From assembly GCA_041906185.1 (NCBI GenBank), contig JAYRJQ010000001.1, forward strand, positions 348,329 through 412,328: a DNA stretch of 64,000 bases, in the 5' to 3' direction. The position numbers were made by a program, and so were the translations under genes. The notes under the pieces were generated by a model. That model was not told the origin of the DNA. It worked only from the letters and a program-made list of their open reading frames with translations, and did no database searches. The stretch is from Roseateles_B sp041906185 (lineage in GTDB: Bacteria; Pseudomonadota; Gammaproteobacteria; Burkholderiales; Burkholderiaceae_C). Within the stretch, counting starts at the first letter, position 1. Every line of letters begins with the position of its first letter. Below, one piece after another: positions 33,305-43,840 of this stretch.

Positions 33305-34537
33305 TCAGGGCGCGCCCACCGAGCGCAGCGCATCGATGAAGCGCTGCGCGAGCACCGGGTAGGTGTGCTGCGCCAGCACGAAGGCGCGGCCGCGCTCGCC
33401 CATGGCGGCGCGCTCCGCGGGGCTCAGCGCCAGCAGGCGTCGCACGCCCTCGGCCACGGCGGCCGGGTCTTCGGGCGGCACGGTCAGGCCGGCACCGGCC
33501 TCCGCGACGGGGTCGTTGCCGGCCTCCACCGAATGCAGCACCACGCGCCGGGCCATCAGGTAGTCCATGAGCTTGTTCGGTGCGATGCCGAAGCGGTAGA
33601 TGGGCGTGCGCTGCCAGCCGATGTAGGCGATGTCGAACAGCGCCAGCAGCGCGGGAATCTGCCGCTTGGGGATGGGCGGGAAGAAGCGCACGTGGCGCAG
33701 CCCGGCGGCCTCGGCGCGGGCCTGCAGGCGCGCGCGCTCGTGGCCGTCCCCCACCAGCACGATCGACACCGGCGCCGACTGCAGCTGCGCCGCGGCGTCG
33801 AGCAGCACGTCCAGCGCATTGGGCAGGCCCATGGAGCCCGCATAGCCCAGCACCTGGCGGCCGGCGGCGCGCTCGGTGGCGATGTGCGCGGCGATGGCGG
33901 CGTCCACGGGCTCCTGGCGCGTCTCGTCCCACTCGTCCAGCGTGATGCCGTTGGGCACGATGTGCAGCTTGGCGAGGTCCAGCCCGTGCGCGGCCATGTG
34001 CTGCTGCACCTTGGGCAGCATGGAGACCACGAGGTCGGCGTCGCGGTAGGCGTCGTTCTCGGCCTTCTGGCACAGAAGGGCGAAGGGGTGGCGCGGGGAC
34101 ATGCCCGAGAGCTCGATGGGCGACAGCGGCCAGAGGTCGTGCACCTCGTAGACCAGCTTCGCCTGCGCGGCGCGCGCCACGCGGCGAGCCACCCAGACGT
34201 CCATCGGGTAGGTGCTGGAGGCGATCACGGCGTCCGGCTGGAAGTCGCGGGCGAGGATGTCGGCATCCCGCCAGACCTGGCGGCAGAAGGACGCGATATT
34301 GCGCACGCGGCCGAGGCCGTTGCCCTCGTAGGCCGGCGTCGGGTACCAGCAGTAGGAGACGCCCTCGATGTGCTGCGGCCCCACGCGCGGCTGCGTGCTG
34401 CGCACATGCGAGTGCGAGGCCGCGAGGATCAGCACCTGATGCCCGGCGCGCACCCATTCGCGCGCCAGGTAGAAGGGCCGGTACTCCATGCCGTGCTCGG
34501 GCGAGCCGGCGTAATGGTTGATCAGAAGAATGCGCAT
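33305..34537 (-). CDS. Glycosyltransferase family 4 (WbuB-like)
   Basis: 410 aa, GT-B fold. The N-terminus MRILLINHYAGSPEHGMEYRPF is the WbuB-type start. The C-terminal domain contains LGYAGSMGLPNALDVLLDA, RFFPPIPKRQIPALLALFD and, near the end, VPPEDPAAVAEGV. Start ATG 34537; upstream codons are repeat-like. Probably adds a sugar to the lipid-linked repeat unit. Donor unknown. Confidence 0.9.
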   Translation of the reverse strand: MRILLINHYAGSPEHGMEYRPFYLAREWVRAGHQVLILAASHSHVRSTQPRVGPQHIEGVSYCWYPTPAYEGNGLGRVRNIASFCRQVWRDADILARDFQPDAVIASSTYPMDVWVARRVARAAQAKLVYEVHDLWPLSPIELSGMSPRHPFALLCQKAENDAYRDADLVVSMLPKVQQHMAAHGLDLAKLHIVPNGITLDEWDETRQEPVDAAIAAHIATERAAGRQVLGYAGSMGLPNALDVLLDAAAQLQSAPVSIVLVGDGHERARLQARAEAAGLRHVRFFPPIPKRQIPALLALFDIAYIGWQRTPIYRFGIAPNKLMDYLMARRVVLHSVEAGNDPVAEAGAGLTVPPEDPAAVAEGVRRLLALSPAERAAMGERGRAFVLAQHTYPVLAQRFIDALRSVGAP

Positions 34538-34557
34538 GGGAGCAGGATCAGGACAAC

Positions 34558-35649
34558 TCAGGGGCGCGGCGCGTCCAGCGCCTGCAGACGATCGACGAAG
34601 CGGCGCACGGCCGGCGGGAAGAGCGCGTGGCGGGCCACCCAGTCGCGATTGACGGCGCCCACGGCCTCGCCCTCGGCGAGCAGCGCCTCGAGCCGCGCCA
34701 GCAGCGCCGGGCCGTTCGCCTCCTCGCCCTCGGCCAGGATCAGGCCGCGCTGGCCCTCGGCCAGCAGCTCGCGGTTGGCGGGCAGCTCGGACAGCAGCGG
34801 CAGACACTCGTGCGCCAGCGCCTCCAGCACCGAGACCGACACCGAATCGCTCGCCGGCAGGCTCAGGAACCAGCGCGCCCGGGCGTACTGCGCGCCCTGC
34901 GCCTTGGCGTCCAGCCGGCCGACGAACTCGATGCGATCGGCCAGCCCCAGCGCGCGCGCCTGGGCCTCCAGCGCCGGGCGCAGGCTGCCGTCATTGGCCA
35001 CGACGAGCCGGGCCTGCGGCTTCAGCGCCGCGACGGCCGCAAACATCGCCACCACGCGCTCGGGGCGGTAGAGGGGCTCCAGGCCGCGGTTGCTGTAGAA
35101 GAGCCACGGCGACTTACGCACGTTCTGCTTCGGCAGCATCTCCAGCCCGAAGGGGAAGGTCATGACCTCGCGGGCGCCCAGCGCGTGCATGCGCTCGCTC
35201 ATGTGCTGCGAGTCCGAGGTGCACAGCGCGCAACTCTCCAGCACGCGCGAGGTCAGCCAGCGGTAGGCGCGGCCCTGGTTCGGGGTCACGAGGATGTCGC
35301 TGCCCCAGGCGGAGCCGACGATCTTCGCGCGCAGCCGCCAGCCGCGGCGTGCCGCCCAGGCCAGGGTGCCGTGCGAGGTGAGGTAGTGCGGATGCAGCCA
35401 GTCGGCGTCGACCTCCGCCAGCCAGCGGCCGAGCCGCGGCAGCGTCTTGAGCACGGCCACATTGCCGCCAGCGTGGCGCGGGTCGGTGCCCAGCACGAGG
35501 CGGCGCTCGGGCGGCACGAGGGCCTCGAAGTCGGCGGTGAAACCGCGGGAGGACGCCGCGAACAGCGTCAGGCCCGGCACCGCCGCCAGCGCTCTCGCCC
35601 ACTTGAGCAGATGCGGGCTTTCGCCATCGCCGATCAGGACCAGCTTCAC
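34558..35649 (-). CDS. Glycosyltransferase (GT-B, family 4-like)
   Basis: 363 aa. It begins VKLVLIGDGESPHLLKWARAL, and the C-terminal half contains IEFVGRLDAKAQGAQYARARWFLSLPASDSVSVSVLEALAHECLP, the donor-binding E-x7-E type region. I chose GTG 35649 because AAGGAG lies seven bases upstream and the longer frame is implausible. It starts 5 bases after the flippase stop codon. Donor and acceptor unknown. Confidence 0.85.
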   Translation of the reverse strand: MKLVLIGDGESPHLLKWARALAAVPGLTLFAASSRGFTADFEALVPPERRLVLGTDPRHAGGNVAVLKTLPRLGRWLAEVDADWLHPHYLTSHGTLAWAARRGWRLRAKIVGSAWGSDILVTPNQGRAYRWLTSRVLESCALCTSDSQHMSERMHALGAREVMTFPFGLEMLPKQNVRKSPWLFYSNRGLEPLYRPERVVAMFAAVAALKPQARLVVANDGSLRPALEAQARALGLADRIEFVGRLDAKAQGAQYARARWFLSLPASDSVSVSVLEALAHECLPLLSELPANRELLAEGQRGLILAEGEEANGPALLARLEALLAEGEAVGAVNRDWVARHALFPPAVRRFVDRLQALDAPRP

Positions 35650-35653
35650 GCCC

Positions 35654-36961
35654 TCACTCCTTCGCTTCACGGGCGGCCCCGACGGCCGGCGGCACAGCGC
35701 CGTGCCAGATCCAGGCCAGCAGGCCCGCAAAGTACAGCGGCAGCAGCAGCGAGACCGCGCCCAGCGCCCAGGCCAGCGAACCGCCCAGCGTCAAGCCCAG
35801 GCCCAGGGCCGCGATGTACAGGACGTTGCCGAACAGGCTGAAGCCCAGCGCGCCGGCCTGGCGGCCGGTCACCATGGGCGCGACGGTCAGCGGGGCCGCG
35901 ATGAAATGCGCCGCCACATAGGGCGCAAACCAGCCCGCCAGCTCGCCGGACACACGCCATTCATCGCCCAGCAGCCAGGCAAAGAGCGGCGGGCCGATCA
36001 GCAGGAGCAGCAGCATGCCCGGCAGCGCGAGGCCCGCCAGGGCCCACAGGCTGCGCGCGAGCCGCGGGCGCAGGCTCTGGCCGGCACGCCAGTCAGCCGC
36101 CAGCGTGGACAGCAGCACCTCCGACAAGGCACCGCCGATCAGGCTGGCCGGCGCCTTCACGAGGCGCACCATCATGGCGTAATAGCCCGCCGCCGCCGCG
36201 CCGGCCCAGGCGGCGATGACGGCCAGCACCACCGTCTCCTGCATCGCGTTGACGAAGGCGTGCGGGCTGTTGATCAAGGGGAACTGGCGCTGCCGCTCCG
36301 CCACGCGGCGCAGGTGCCGCACGTGGCGCAGGCCGGCGATGCGCGTGCGCGAGCGCCGCCAGCGCAGCTGCAGCCCGCGGCACTGCAGCCACAGCGGCGC
36401 GAGCACGCTGCTCAGGAGCTGGGCCAGCACCAGGGCACCGGCCGTCGTCCAGCCCGCGACCATCGCCAGGGCCTGCGCGGCGGCCAGGCCGCCCTGCTGC
36501 AGGACCCGGGCCTGCCCGATCCAGGCGAAGCGGCCGAGGCGGTTCGCCCACAGCGTCATCGCCTGCTGGAAGCCGGCCAGCACGACGACCGGCCCCAGGG
36601 CCAGCAGCGCCGGGTCCAGCGCCGCCAGGGCGGTCCATCGTCCGCTGAGCGGCACGAGGCGGGGGAGCAGGATGAGCCCGAGGCCGAGGGCCATCGAGAG
36701 CAGGCCCATCAGCCCGGCCAGCCAGAGCGCGAGCTCCAGCAGCAGCGCCGCCTCGCCCGTGCGGCGCGGCAGGAGCACGGCGTATTCGTAGCGCAGGTTG
36801 GCGACGGTCGCGAGATTGGCCGCCAGGGCCGCGAAGAGCGCCCACTGCCCCACGACCGCCGGGCCGAAGTGGCGGGTGAGCAGCGGCGCCATCAGCAGCG
36901 GGATGGCCTGGCTGAGCGCCGCGGCCGAGGCCAGCTGCGTGAAGCGTTGACGCAGGCTCAT
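35654..36961 (-). CDS. Polysaccharide flippase (Wzx-like, MATE/PST superfamily)
   Basis: 435-aa integral membrane protein with about 12 hydrophobic segments, starting MSLRQRFTQLASAAALSQAIPLL and containing the FGPAVVGQWALF repeat region typical of PST transporters. It probably translocates the lipid-linked repeat unit to the periplasm. Start ATG 36961 overlaps the upstream aminotransferase stop by 4 bases (ATGA). No Wzy-like polymerase is recognised in the window. Confidence 0.87.
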   Translation of the reverse strand: MSLRQRFTQLASAAALSQAIPLLMAPLLTRHFGPAVVGQWALFAALAANLATVANLRYEYAVLLPRRTGEAALLLELALWLAGLMGLLSMALGLGLILLPRLVPLSGRWTALAALDPALLALGPVVVLAGFQQAMTLWANRLGRFAWIGQARVLQQGGLAAAQALAMVAGWTTAGALVLAQLLSSVLAPLWLQCRGLQLRWRRSRTRIAGLRHVRHLRRVAERQRQFPLINSPHAFVNAMQETVVLAVIAAWAGAAAAGYYAMMVRLVKAPASLIGGALSEVLLSTLAADWRAGQSLRPRLARSLWALAGLALPGMLLLLLIGPPLFAWLLGDEWRVSGELAGWFAPYVAAHFIAAPLTVAPMVTGRQAGALGFSLFGNVLYIAALGLGLTLGGSLAWALGAVSLLLPLYFAGLLAWIWHGAVPPAVGAAREAKE

Positions 36962-38199
36962 GCCGCCAGCCCCTGCGCGAAGGCGAGCGCGCGCAGGCCC
37001 TGACGCTGGCGCTCGCTGAGCTCGGCATGCAGGCCCAGCGGGAGATTCAGCACGGCGCGGGCCGCGGCCTCGCCCTGCGGGCAGGCGCCGGCCTCGTAGC
37101 CATAGCGCAGGCTGCCGGCCGGATGGACGACGTCGTCGAACCAGACGCCGGGCACGATGTCCAGCGCCTCGAGGCCACGCATCACGGCGGCGCGCCGGGC
37201 GGGATCGTCGATGCGCACGGGGTAGCGCAGCAGCACCTCGCCCTCGCCATGGCGCGGCAGGATCCAGCCAGGCGCGCCGGCCAGCAGGGCGTCGTAGGCC
37301 AGCGTCTGGTGCTGGCGCGCAGCCCAGACCGCCTTGGCGCGCTGCACCTGCGCGAGGCCCAGCGCCGCGGACCAGGGGCGCAGGCCGGCGGTGTAGTCGG
37401 GGCGGGCCTCGCCGCTGATCTCGCTGTCCGGCGTGCGGGCGACGACGCCCAGGGCGCGAGCCGGCAGGCGCAGCAGGGCCGTCAGCCCGCGCACGAGGGC
37501 GCCGGGCGCCGTCTGCCCGAGCCGGTGCCAGGCCAGGGTCAGGACTTGCCGCAAGACCTGGCCCCGCGACGGCGCACGCAGCACCGGCATGCGGGTGGCC
37601 ATGCGGGCGCGCAGCGGGACGTCGTTCAGCACCAGCGCGCCGCCGATGCCCGTGGTGAGCGGCTTGGAGTACTCGAAGCTGAAGAAGGCGGCCTGCGCGC
37701 GCGTGCCGGCCATGCGGCCCTGGGCGTCGCGGCTGCCCCAGGCGTGAGCGGCATCCTCCACGAAGACGACCGAGGGGAAGCGCTCGCGCAGTGCCTCGAT
37801 GCCGTCCAGGCACAGACCGAAGTTGTGCGGCAGCACCACCAGCGCCGTGCGCGGCGTGATGGCCGCGGCGATGGCCTCGGCATGGGGGTTCCAGCCGCCC
37901 GGGGCGATGTCCACATAGCGGACCGGCAGGCCCAGATGCAGGAAGACGTTGGGCACGACGACGCAGGTGTAGCCGGGCAGCAGCACCTCGGCGCCGGCCG
38001 GCAATTCCAGCCCCGCCACGAGGGCGTGCAGCGCGGCCCGGCCGCTGCCGAAGAGCGCCACGCGCGACGGGTCCAGGCCCAGGCTGGCGGCGAAGGCGGC
38101 GCGGAACTTCACCAGCGCGGCCTCGCCCTCGAGCGCCGCCCGGACCGTCGCGGCGAGGAAGTCCCACCAGCGCAGCGCGCCGGTGACGTGGCCCTTCAT
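36958..38199 (-). CDS. DegT/DnrJ/EryC1/StrS aminotransferase family protein, divergent
   Basis: 413 aa. PLP-enzyme landmarks: LFGSGRAALHAL, LLPGYTCVVVPN, VFVEDAAHAWGS and the Lys in FSFEYSKPLTTGIGGAL (about residue 175). It is less typical than the other two aminotransferases of this operon, especially in the C-terminal half. It overlaps both neighbours by 4 bases. An inverted pair of dispersed repeats lies in its middle (37535-37565), encoding part of a poorly conserved linker. Confidence 0.83.
   Translation of the reverse strand: MKGHVTGALRWWDFLAATVRAALEGEAALVKFRAAFAASLGLDPSRVALFGSGRAALHALVAGLELPAGAEVLLPGYTCVVVPNVFLHLGLPVRYVDIAPGGWNPHAEAIAAAITPRTALVVLPHNFGLCLDGIEALRERFPSVVFVEDAAHAWGSRDAQGRMAGTRAQAAFFSFEYSKPLTTGIGGALVLNDVPLRARMATRMPVLRAPSRGQVLRQVLTLAWHRLGQTAPGALVRGLTALLRLPARALGVVARTPDSEISGEARPDYTAGLRPWSAALGLAQVQRAKAVWAARQHQTLAYDALLAGAPGWILPRHGEGEVLLRYPVRIDDPARRAAVMRGLEALDIVPGVWFDDVVHPAGSLRYGYEAGACPQGEAAARAVLNLPLGLHAELSERQRQGLRALAFAQGLAA
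37535..37565. repeat. Inverted pair of dispersed GTC repeats inside an aminotransferase gene
   Basis: AGGGTCAGGACTTGC and CGCAAGACCTGGCCCC face each other with no spacer, forming a near-perfect palindrome within coding sequence. Confidence 0.7.
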
Positions 38200-38741
38200 G
38201 CGCCGGCCCTCTCGAGCGGCCGCAGGGGCCGGGCGGGCGCCCCGCCGTACAGCCAGCCCGAGGCGAGCCGCCCCGTCACGACTGCATGCGCGGCCACGGC
38301 CACGTGATCCTCGATCACCGCGCCCGGCAGCACGGTGACCCGCGCGCCGATGAACACATTGCTGCCGATGCGCACCTCCGCCCGGCGGTACTGCTGACGG
38401 AAGAGGCCCTCGCCCGCCACGTCGTTGGACTCGCAGAACAGCATCAGGCCCGGCCCGATGGCGACGTCGTCCCCGATGTGCAGCTGCTGCGCGCCCACCA
38501 GCACGTAGGCGCCCGGCGCCAGATGGCTGTCACGGCCGATGCGGAAGCGGCCGCCGGCCGTCGCCAGGATCTGCACGTCGCGGTAGACGATGCTGCGATC
38601 CCCCAGCGCGCAGCCCGGCCCATGGCGCAGGCGCGCGCCCGGGTGCACCTGCGCGCCCGACCCCACGTCCAGGCCCAGCAGGCCGAGGCAGCGGGCCCGC
38701 AGGCGGGCACGCAGGGCGTCGAGTCGGTAGCCCAGCAGCAT
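38196..38741 (-). CDS. Hexapeptide-repeat acyltransferase (WbbJ-like)
   Basis: 181 aa, a left-handed beta-helix type acetyltransferase. Hexapeptide turns include VHPGARLRHGPGC, HIGDDVAIGPGL, IGSNVFIGARVTVLPGAVI and AHAVVTG. The N-terminus is a short helical segment. Start ATG 38741; stop overlaps the next gene's ATG by 4 bases. It probably O- or N-acetylates a sugar of the repeat unit. Confidence 0.85.
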   Translation of the reverse strand: MLLGYRLDALRARLRARCLGLLGLDVGSGAQVHPGARLRHGPGCALGDRSIVYRDVQILATAGGRFRIGRDSHLAPGAYVLVGAQQLHIGDDVAIGPGLMLFCESNDVAGEGLFRQQYRRAEVRIGSNVFIGARVTVLPGAVIEDHVAVAAHAVVTGRLASGWLYGGAPARPLRPLERAGA

Positions 38742-38748
38742 GCGTCGC

Positions 38749-39867
38749 TCAGGCCAGGGCCGCACGCAGCGCGGCGACGACCTGCGCCTGCTGCGCCGGC
38801 TGCAGGTCGGCACTCATGGGCAGGCTCAGCACACGGCGGGCGGCGGCCTCGGCGTGCGGCAGCGGGGCCGGCACGCGGCAACGCTGCGCATAGGCGGGCT
38901 GCTGGTGCAGGGGCTTGGGGTAGTGGATGGCCGTCGGCACGCCCGCGGCATTCAGGCGCGCGATCACGGCCTCGCGATCGTCCACCTGCAGGGTGAACTG
39001 CGCCCAGACGCAGTCGCGGTTGCCGCGCACGGCCAGGGGCTGGATGGGCAGGTCCGCCATCAGCGCCTGGTAGCGCTCGCCGATGGCCAGGCGCTGCGCG
39101 ATCTCCCAGTCGAAGCGCTCGAGCTTGGCCAGCACGATGGCGCACTGCAGCGTGTCCATGCGGCCGCCCACGCCGAGGCGGGTATGCGTGTAGCGCTGGC
39201 TCTGGCCATGCACACGGATCTCGCGCGCGGCCTGGGCCAGGGCGTCGTCGTCCGTGAAGAGCGCCCCGCCGTCGCCGTAGCAGCCCAGCGGCTTGCTCGG
39301 GAAGAAGCTCGTCGCGCCCCAGGTCGAGAGGGCGCAGGACTTCTTGCCCCGGTAGCTGGCTCCGAAACTCTGCGCCGCATCCTCGATGACGGCGATGCCG
39401 CCATGGCGGGCAGCGACGGCGTTGATCTCGTCCATGTCCGCCACCTGCCCGTACAGGCTCACGGGCATGATGGCCCGCGTGCGCGGCGTGATGGCCGCCT
39501 CGATCAGGCGGGCGTCGATGTTGCAGGTGTCGGGCTCGATGTCCACGAACACCGGCACGCCGCCCAGCAGCACGATGACCTCGGCCGTCGCGGCGAAGGT
39601 GAAGGGCGTGGTGATGACCTCGTCGCCCGGCTGCAGGTCCAGCGCCATCAGGGCGATGAGCAGCGCCTCGGTGCCGCTCGCGACGGTGATGCAGTGCTTC
39701 ACGCCGACATAGGCCGCGAGCTGCGCCTCGAGCTCCTTGACCTCGGGGCCCATGATGTACTGGCCATGGTCCAGCACCGCCTGCATGCGCTCGGCGATGC
39801 GGTCCTTCAGGGCCGCGTACTGGGCCTTGAGGTCGATGAAGGGCAGCGCGTTGCCGGCAGTGCTCAC
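38749..39867 (-). CDS. wbpE: WbpE-like UDP-sugar 3-aminotransferase
   Basis: 372-aa PLP enzyme. Motifs: DLKAQYAALKDRI, VASGTEALLIALMAL, TTPFTFAATAEVI, IEDAAQSFGASY and the Lys in TSFFPSKPLGCYGDGGA (about residue 185). The WbpE family aminates the 3-keto-glucuronate made by WbpB. The wbpB and wbpD homologues are directly upstream in the same operon, which strongly supports this. Its ATG overlaps the wbpD stop by 4 bases. Confidence 0.9.
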   Translation of the reverse strand: MSTAGNALPFIDLKAQYAALKDRIAERMQAVLDHGQYIMGPEVKELEAQLAAYVGVKHCITVASGTEALLIALMALDLQPGDEVITTPFTFAATAEVIVLLGGVPVFVDIEPDTCNIDARLIEAAITPRTRAIMPVSLYGQVADMDEINAVAARHGGIAVIEDAAQSFGASYRGKKSCALSTWGATSFFPSKPLGCYGDGGALFTDDDALAQAAREIRVHGQSQRYTHTRLGVGGRMDTLQCAIVLAKLERFDWEIAQRLAIGERYQALMADLPIQPLAVRGNRDCVWAQFTLQVDDREAVIARLNAAGVPTAIHYPKPLHQQPAYAQRCRVPAPLPHAEAAARRVLSLPMSADLQPAQQAQVVAALRAALA

Positions 39868-40451
39868 GGGAGGGTTCCTTCCTGGACCAGCACGCAGCGC
39901 TGGTCCTGCAGTTCATACACATCGCCCGTCTGCGGGCAGGTGGCGCGGCCGTCAGCGCCGAAGGTGAGGCGCTCGCCGAAGCGGCTCATCCAGCCGATGC
40001 GCCGGGCGGGCACACCCACCACGAGGGCGAAGTCGGGCACGTCCTTCTGCACGACGGCGCCGGCGCCCACGAAGGCATGCGCCCCGATGGTCACCCCGCA
40101 GACGATGGTGCAGTTGGCCCCCAGCGTGGCCCCGCGGCGCACCAGGGTGCGGCGGTACTCGCTCTTGCGTGCCACCGCGGCGCGCGGGTTGTAGACGTTG
40201 GTGAAGACCATGCTCGGGCCGCAGAAGACCTCGTCCTCCAGCGTCACGGCGTCATAGACCGAGACGTTGTTCTGGATGCGGACCCCATCGCCGATCTGCA
40301 CGTCATTGCCGACGTAGACGCCCTGCCCCAGCGCGCAGCGCGCGCCGATGCGGGCCCCCGGGCTCACATGCGCGAAGTGCCAGACGCGGGTGCCCTCGCC
40401 CAGTTGCGCGCCTTCGTCGACGATGGCGCTGTCGTGTTTCCAGTAGCTCAT
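39864..40451 (-). CDS. wbpD: WbpD-like UDP-3-amino-sugar N-acetyltransferase
   Basis: 195-aa beta-helix acetyltransferase with hexapeptide repeats (HFAHVSPGARIGARCALGQGVYV, IGDGVRIQNNVSVY) and the CGPSMVFTNVYNPRA signature of the WbpD/WlbB group. The N-terminus WKHDSAIVDEGAQLGEGTRVWHF is also typical. It acetylates the 3-amino group to give a diacetylated diaminoglucuronate. Start ATG 40451. Confidence 0.92.
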   Translation of the reverse strand: MSYWKHDSAIVDEGAQLGEGTRVWHFAHVSPGARIGARCALGQGVYVGNDVQIGDGVRIQNNVSVYDAVTLEDEVFCGPSMVFTNVYNPRAAVARKSEYRRTLVRRGATLGANCTIVCGVTIGAHAFVGAGAVVQKDVPDFALVVGVPARRIGWMSRFGERLTFGADGRATCPQTGDVYELQDQRCVLVQEGTLP

Positions 40452-40461
40452 GTCGTGAGCC

Positions 40462-41532
40462 TCAGAAGACCAGCGGGAGACCGACGCGCTGGCCGTCCCG
40501 CGCGCTGCGGTAGGCGGCGATGAGGATCTCCAGCGAGCGCAGACCCTCGTAGCCATCGACCTCGGCATGCGCCTCGCCGCGCAGCGTGCGGATGACGTTG
40601 TCGTAGTAGAGCGGGTGGCCGAAGCCGTAGACGCTGCCCGTCTCGTAGGAGCTGGCCGCGACCTGCGCATCGTCCTCGTGCGGTTCGGCGAACTGCCAGT
40701 GCTCGATCTTGTTGACCGCCGTGCCGCCGATGCGCACGGTGCCCTTCTCGCCGAGGATGGTGATCGAGCCCTCGAGGTTCTGCGGCCACGTCAGCATGGT
40801 GACGTTGATGCTCGCCAAGCCGCCGTGGCGCAGGCGCAGGCTCATCACGCCGGTGTCCTCCGCCTCGATGTCGCGGGCCAGGGTGGCGGTGTAGGCATGG
40901 ACGTTGTCCACGGGGCCCACGAGCCAGTCCAGCAGGTCGACGTAGTGGCTCGCCTGGTTCATGAAGGCGCCGCCGTCGAGGTCCCAGCGGCCGCGCCACT
41001 TGGCGGCGTCGTAGTAGCTCTGCGGGCGCGTCCAGAAGACGTTGACCGTGCTCAGGTAGATGCGCCCGAAGCGGCCCTGCTCGATGGCGCGCTTGACGAG
41101 CTGCACCGTGGCATTGAGGCGGTTCTGCTTGACGACGAAGAGCTTGACGCCCGCATCGCGGCAGGCGCGGACCATGGCCATGCCTTCCTCGAACTTCGTC
41201 GCCATCGGCTTCTCCGACAGCACATGCCGGCCGGCACGCGCGACCTGGATGGCCTGCTGCGGATGCAGCCCGGAGGGCGTGGCGAGCACGACGACGTCAG
41301 GCTCGGCGCCGGCCAGCAGCGCGTCCAGCGAGGCGAATCCGGCGGCGCCGGTGGCGGCCACCGCGGCCTGCAGGGCCTCGGGACGGGTGTCGCAGACGGC
41401 CACGATCTCGGCCCGGTCCGCATGCCGCGCCAGGGCGTCGATGTGGTTCTTCGAGATGCGGCCGCAGCCGACCAGGGCGAACCGGATCTTGCGATCTGGC
41501 GAAGGCAAAGGGGAGCGGATTTCGGGATTCAT
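40462..41532 (-). CDS. wbpB: WbpB-like UDP-GlcNAcA 3-oxidase (Gfo/Idh/MocA family)
   Basis: 356 aa. The NAD-binding Rossmann motif is FALVGCGRISKNH (about 18-30), followed by SEKPMATKFEEG and WDLDGGAFMNQASHYVDLLDWL. WbpB oxidises the C3 hydroxyl of UDP-GlcNAc uronate. With WbpE and WbpD this forms the core of UDP-GlcNAc(3NAc)A synthesis. The supplying 6-dehydrogenase (WbpA) and the WbpI epimerase are not in the window. It is the first gene of the ten-gene operon, with the promoter probably in 41533-41619. Confidence 0.92.
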   Translation of the reverse strand: MNPEIRSPLPSPDRKIRFALVGCGRISKNHIDALARHADRAEIVAVCDTRPEALQAAVAATGAAGFASLDALLAGAEPDVVVLATPSGLHPQQAIQVARAGRHVLSEKPMATKFEEGMAMVRACRDAGVKLFVVKQNRLNATVQLVKRAIEQGRFGRIYLSTVNVFWTRPQSYYDAAKWRGRWDLDGGAFMNQASHYVDLLDWLVGPVDNVHAYTATLARDIEAEDTGVMSLRLRHGGLASINVTMLTWPQNLEGSITILGEKGTVRIGGTAVNKIEHWQFAEPHEDDAQVAASSYETGSVYGFGHPLYYDNVIRTLRGEAHAEVDGYEGLRSLEILIAAYRSARDGQRVGLPLVF

Positions 41533-41619
41533 GGACGACCGTCAAGGGCGAAGGGTCCGATTCTACGAGGGCGGCTTTCCGGAAGCGCCTAAAATCGCAG
41601 CAAATTCAATGAGTTGAGC

Positions 41620-43143
<1,524 letters not shown>

Positions 43144-43182
43144 TCGCCGGACGGGGCGGCAGCCCCATTCGGAAGCCAACAC

Positions 43183-43208
43183 AAAAAGCGGCCCGAGGGC
43201 CGCTTTTT
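43183..43208. terminator. Bidirectional terminator between lysS and the DUF4148 gene
   Basis: AAAAAGCGGCCC / GGGCCGCTTTTT, a perfect stem with an AGG-type tight loop and T-runs on both strands. It serves lysS on the plus strand and the convergent DUF4148 gene on the minus strand. Confidence 0.93.
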
Positions 43209-43257
43209 CATGCCGGCGAGACGCCTGCCGGGAGGCGGCGTCTCGACATGGGAAGGC

Positions 43258-43707
43258 TTACTTGGCCGACTGCACCGGCTGGCCGGCCAGCACCGGGTCG
43301 ACCGGCAGCTTGCTGGCGGCGCCGTCATTCAGGCGCGGGCCGAGCTCGGCTTGGGCGAAGTCCATCTCGCCGGCCTGGCGGGCGCGCAGCAGTTCGGCCT
43401 TCACGGCATCGCGGGAGGCCGAGGCGGCCGGGGCAGCCGGCTGGGCCGGTTCGGCATTGACGGCCGGCTTGGCTGCGGGCTTGGCGGCGTCCTTGGTGGC
43501 CAGCGTGCTGCGGGCCGGCGGAACGATGGGCTGGCCGAACAGCACGGTGTCTTCACTGTTCATGCGGGCCAGTTCGCCGCTGGCGCGAGCACGCTGCAGT
43601 TCGGCGATGACTTCGGCGCGGGTGGGCGAGGCGCTGGTCTGGGCCAGGGCGGGCAGGCCCAGGGTAGCGACAAGAGCCAGGGCGATGGTGCGAGACAGGG
43701 TGTTCAT
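43258..43707 (-). CDS. DUF4148 domain-containing exported protein
   Basis: 149 aa. A signal peptide (NTLSRTIALALVATLGLPALAQ) is followed by two copies of the DUF4148 motif: RAEVIAELQRARASGE (about 29-44) and RDAVKAELLRARQAGE (about 98-113), joined by an Ala/Pro/Lys-rich linker. DUF4148 is abundant in Burkholderiales and of unknown function, probably periplasmic. Start ATG 43707 with GGATCG-type Shine-Dalgarno upstream. Confidence 0.88.
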   Translation of the reverse strand: MNTLSRTIALALVATLGLPALAQTSASPTRAEVIAELQRARASGELARMNSEDTVLFGQPIVPPARSTLATKDAAKPAAKPAVNAEPAQPAAPAASASRDAVKAELLRARQAGEMDFAQAELGPRLNDGAASKLPVDPVLAGQPVQSAK

Positions 43708-43840
43708 GAGGCGATCCTTTGCAGTGGGGTTCTGGGCTTGAGGCGCCTTGCGACCGCAAGGTGTCTGTCCATGGCCGTGACTGTAGGGATCGCACCCTGG
43801 TAGAAACACCAGGGCGCCGGCAAGGCTCTATTTCATTTTT

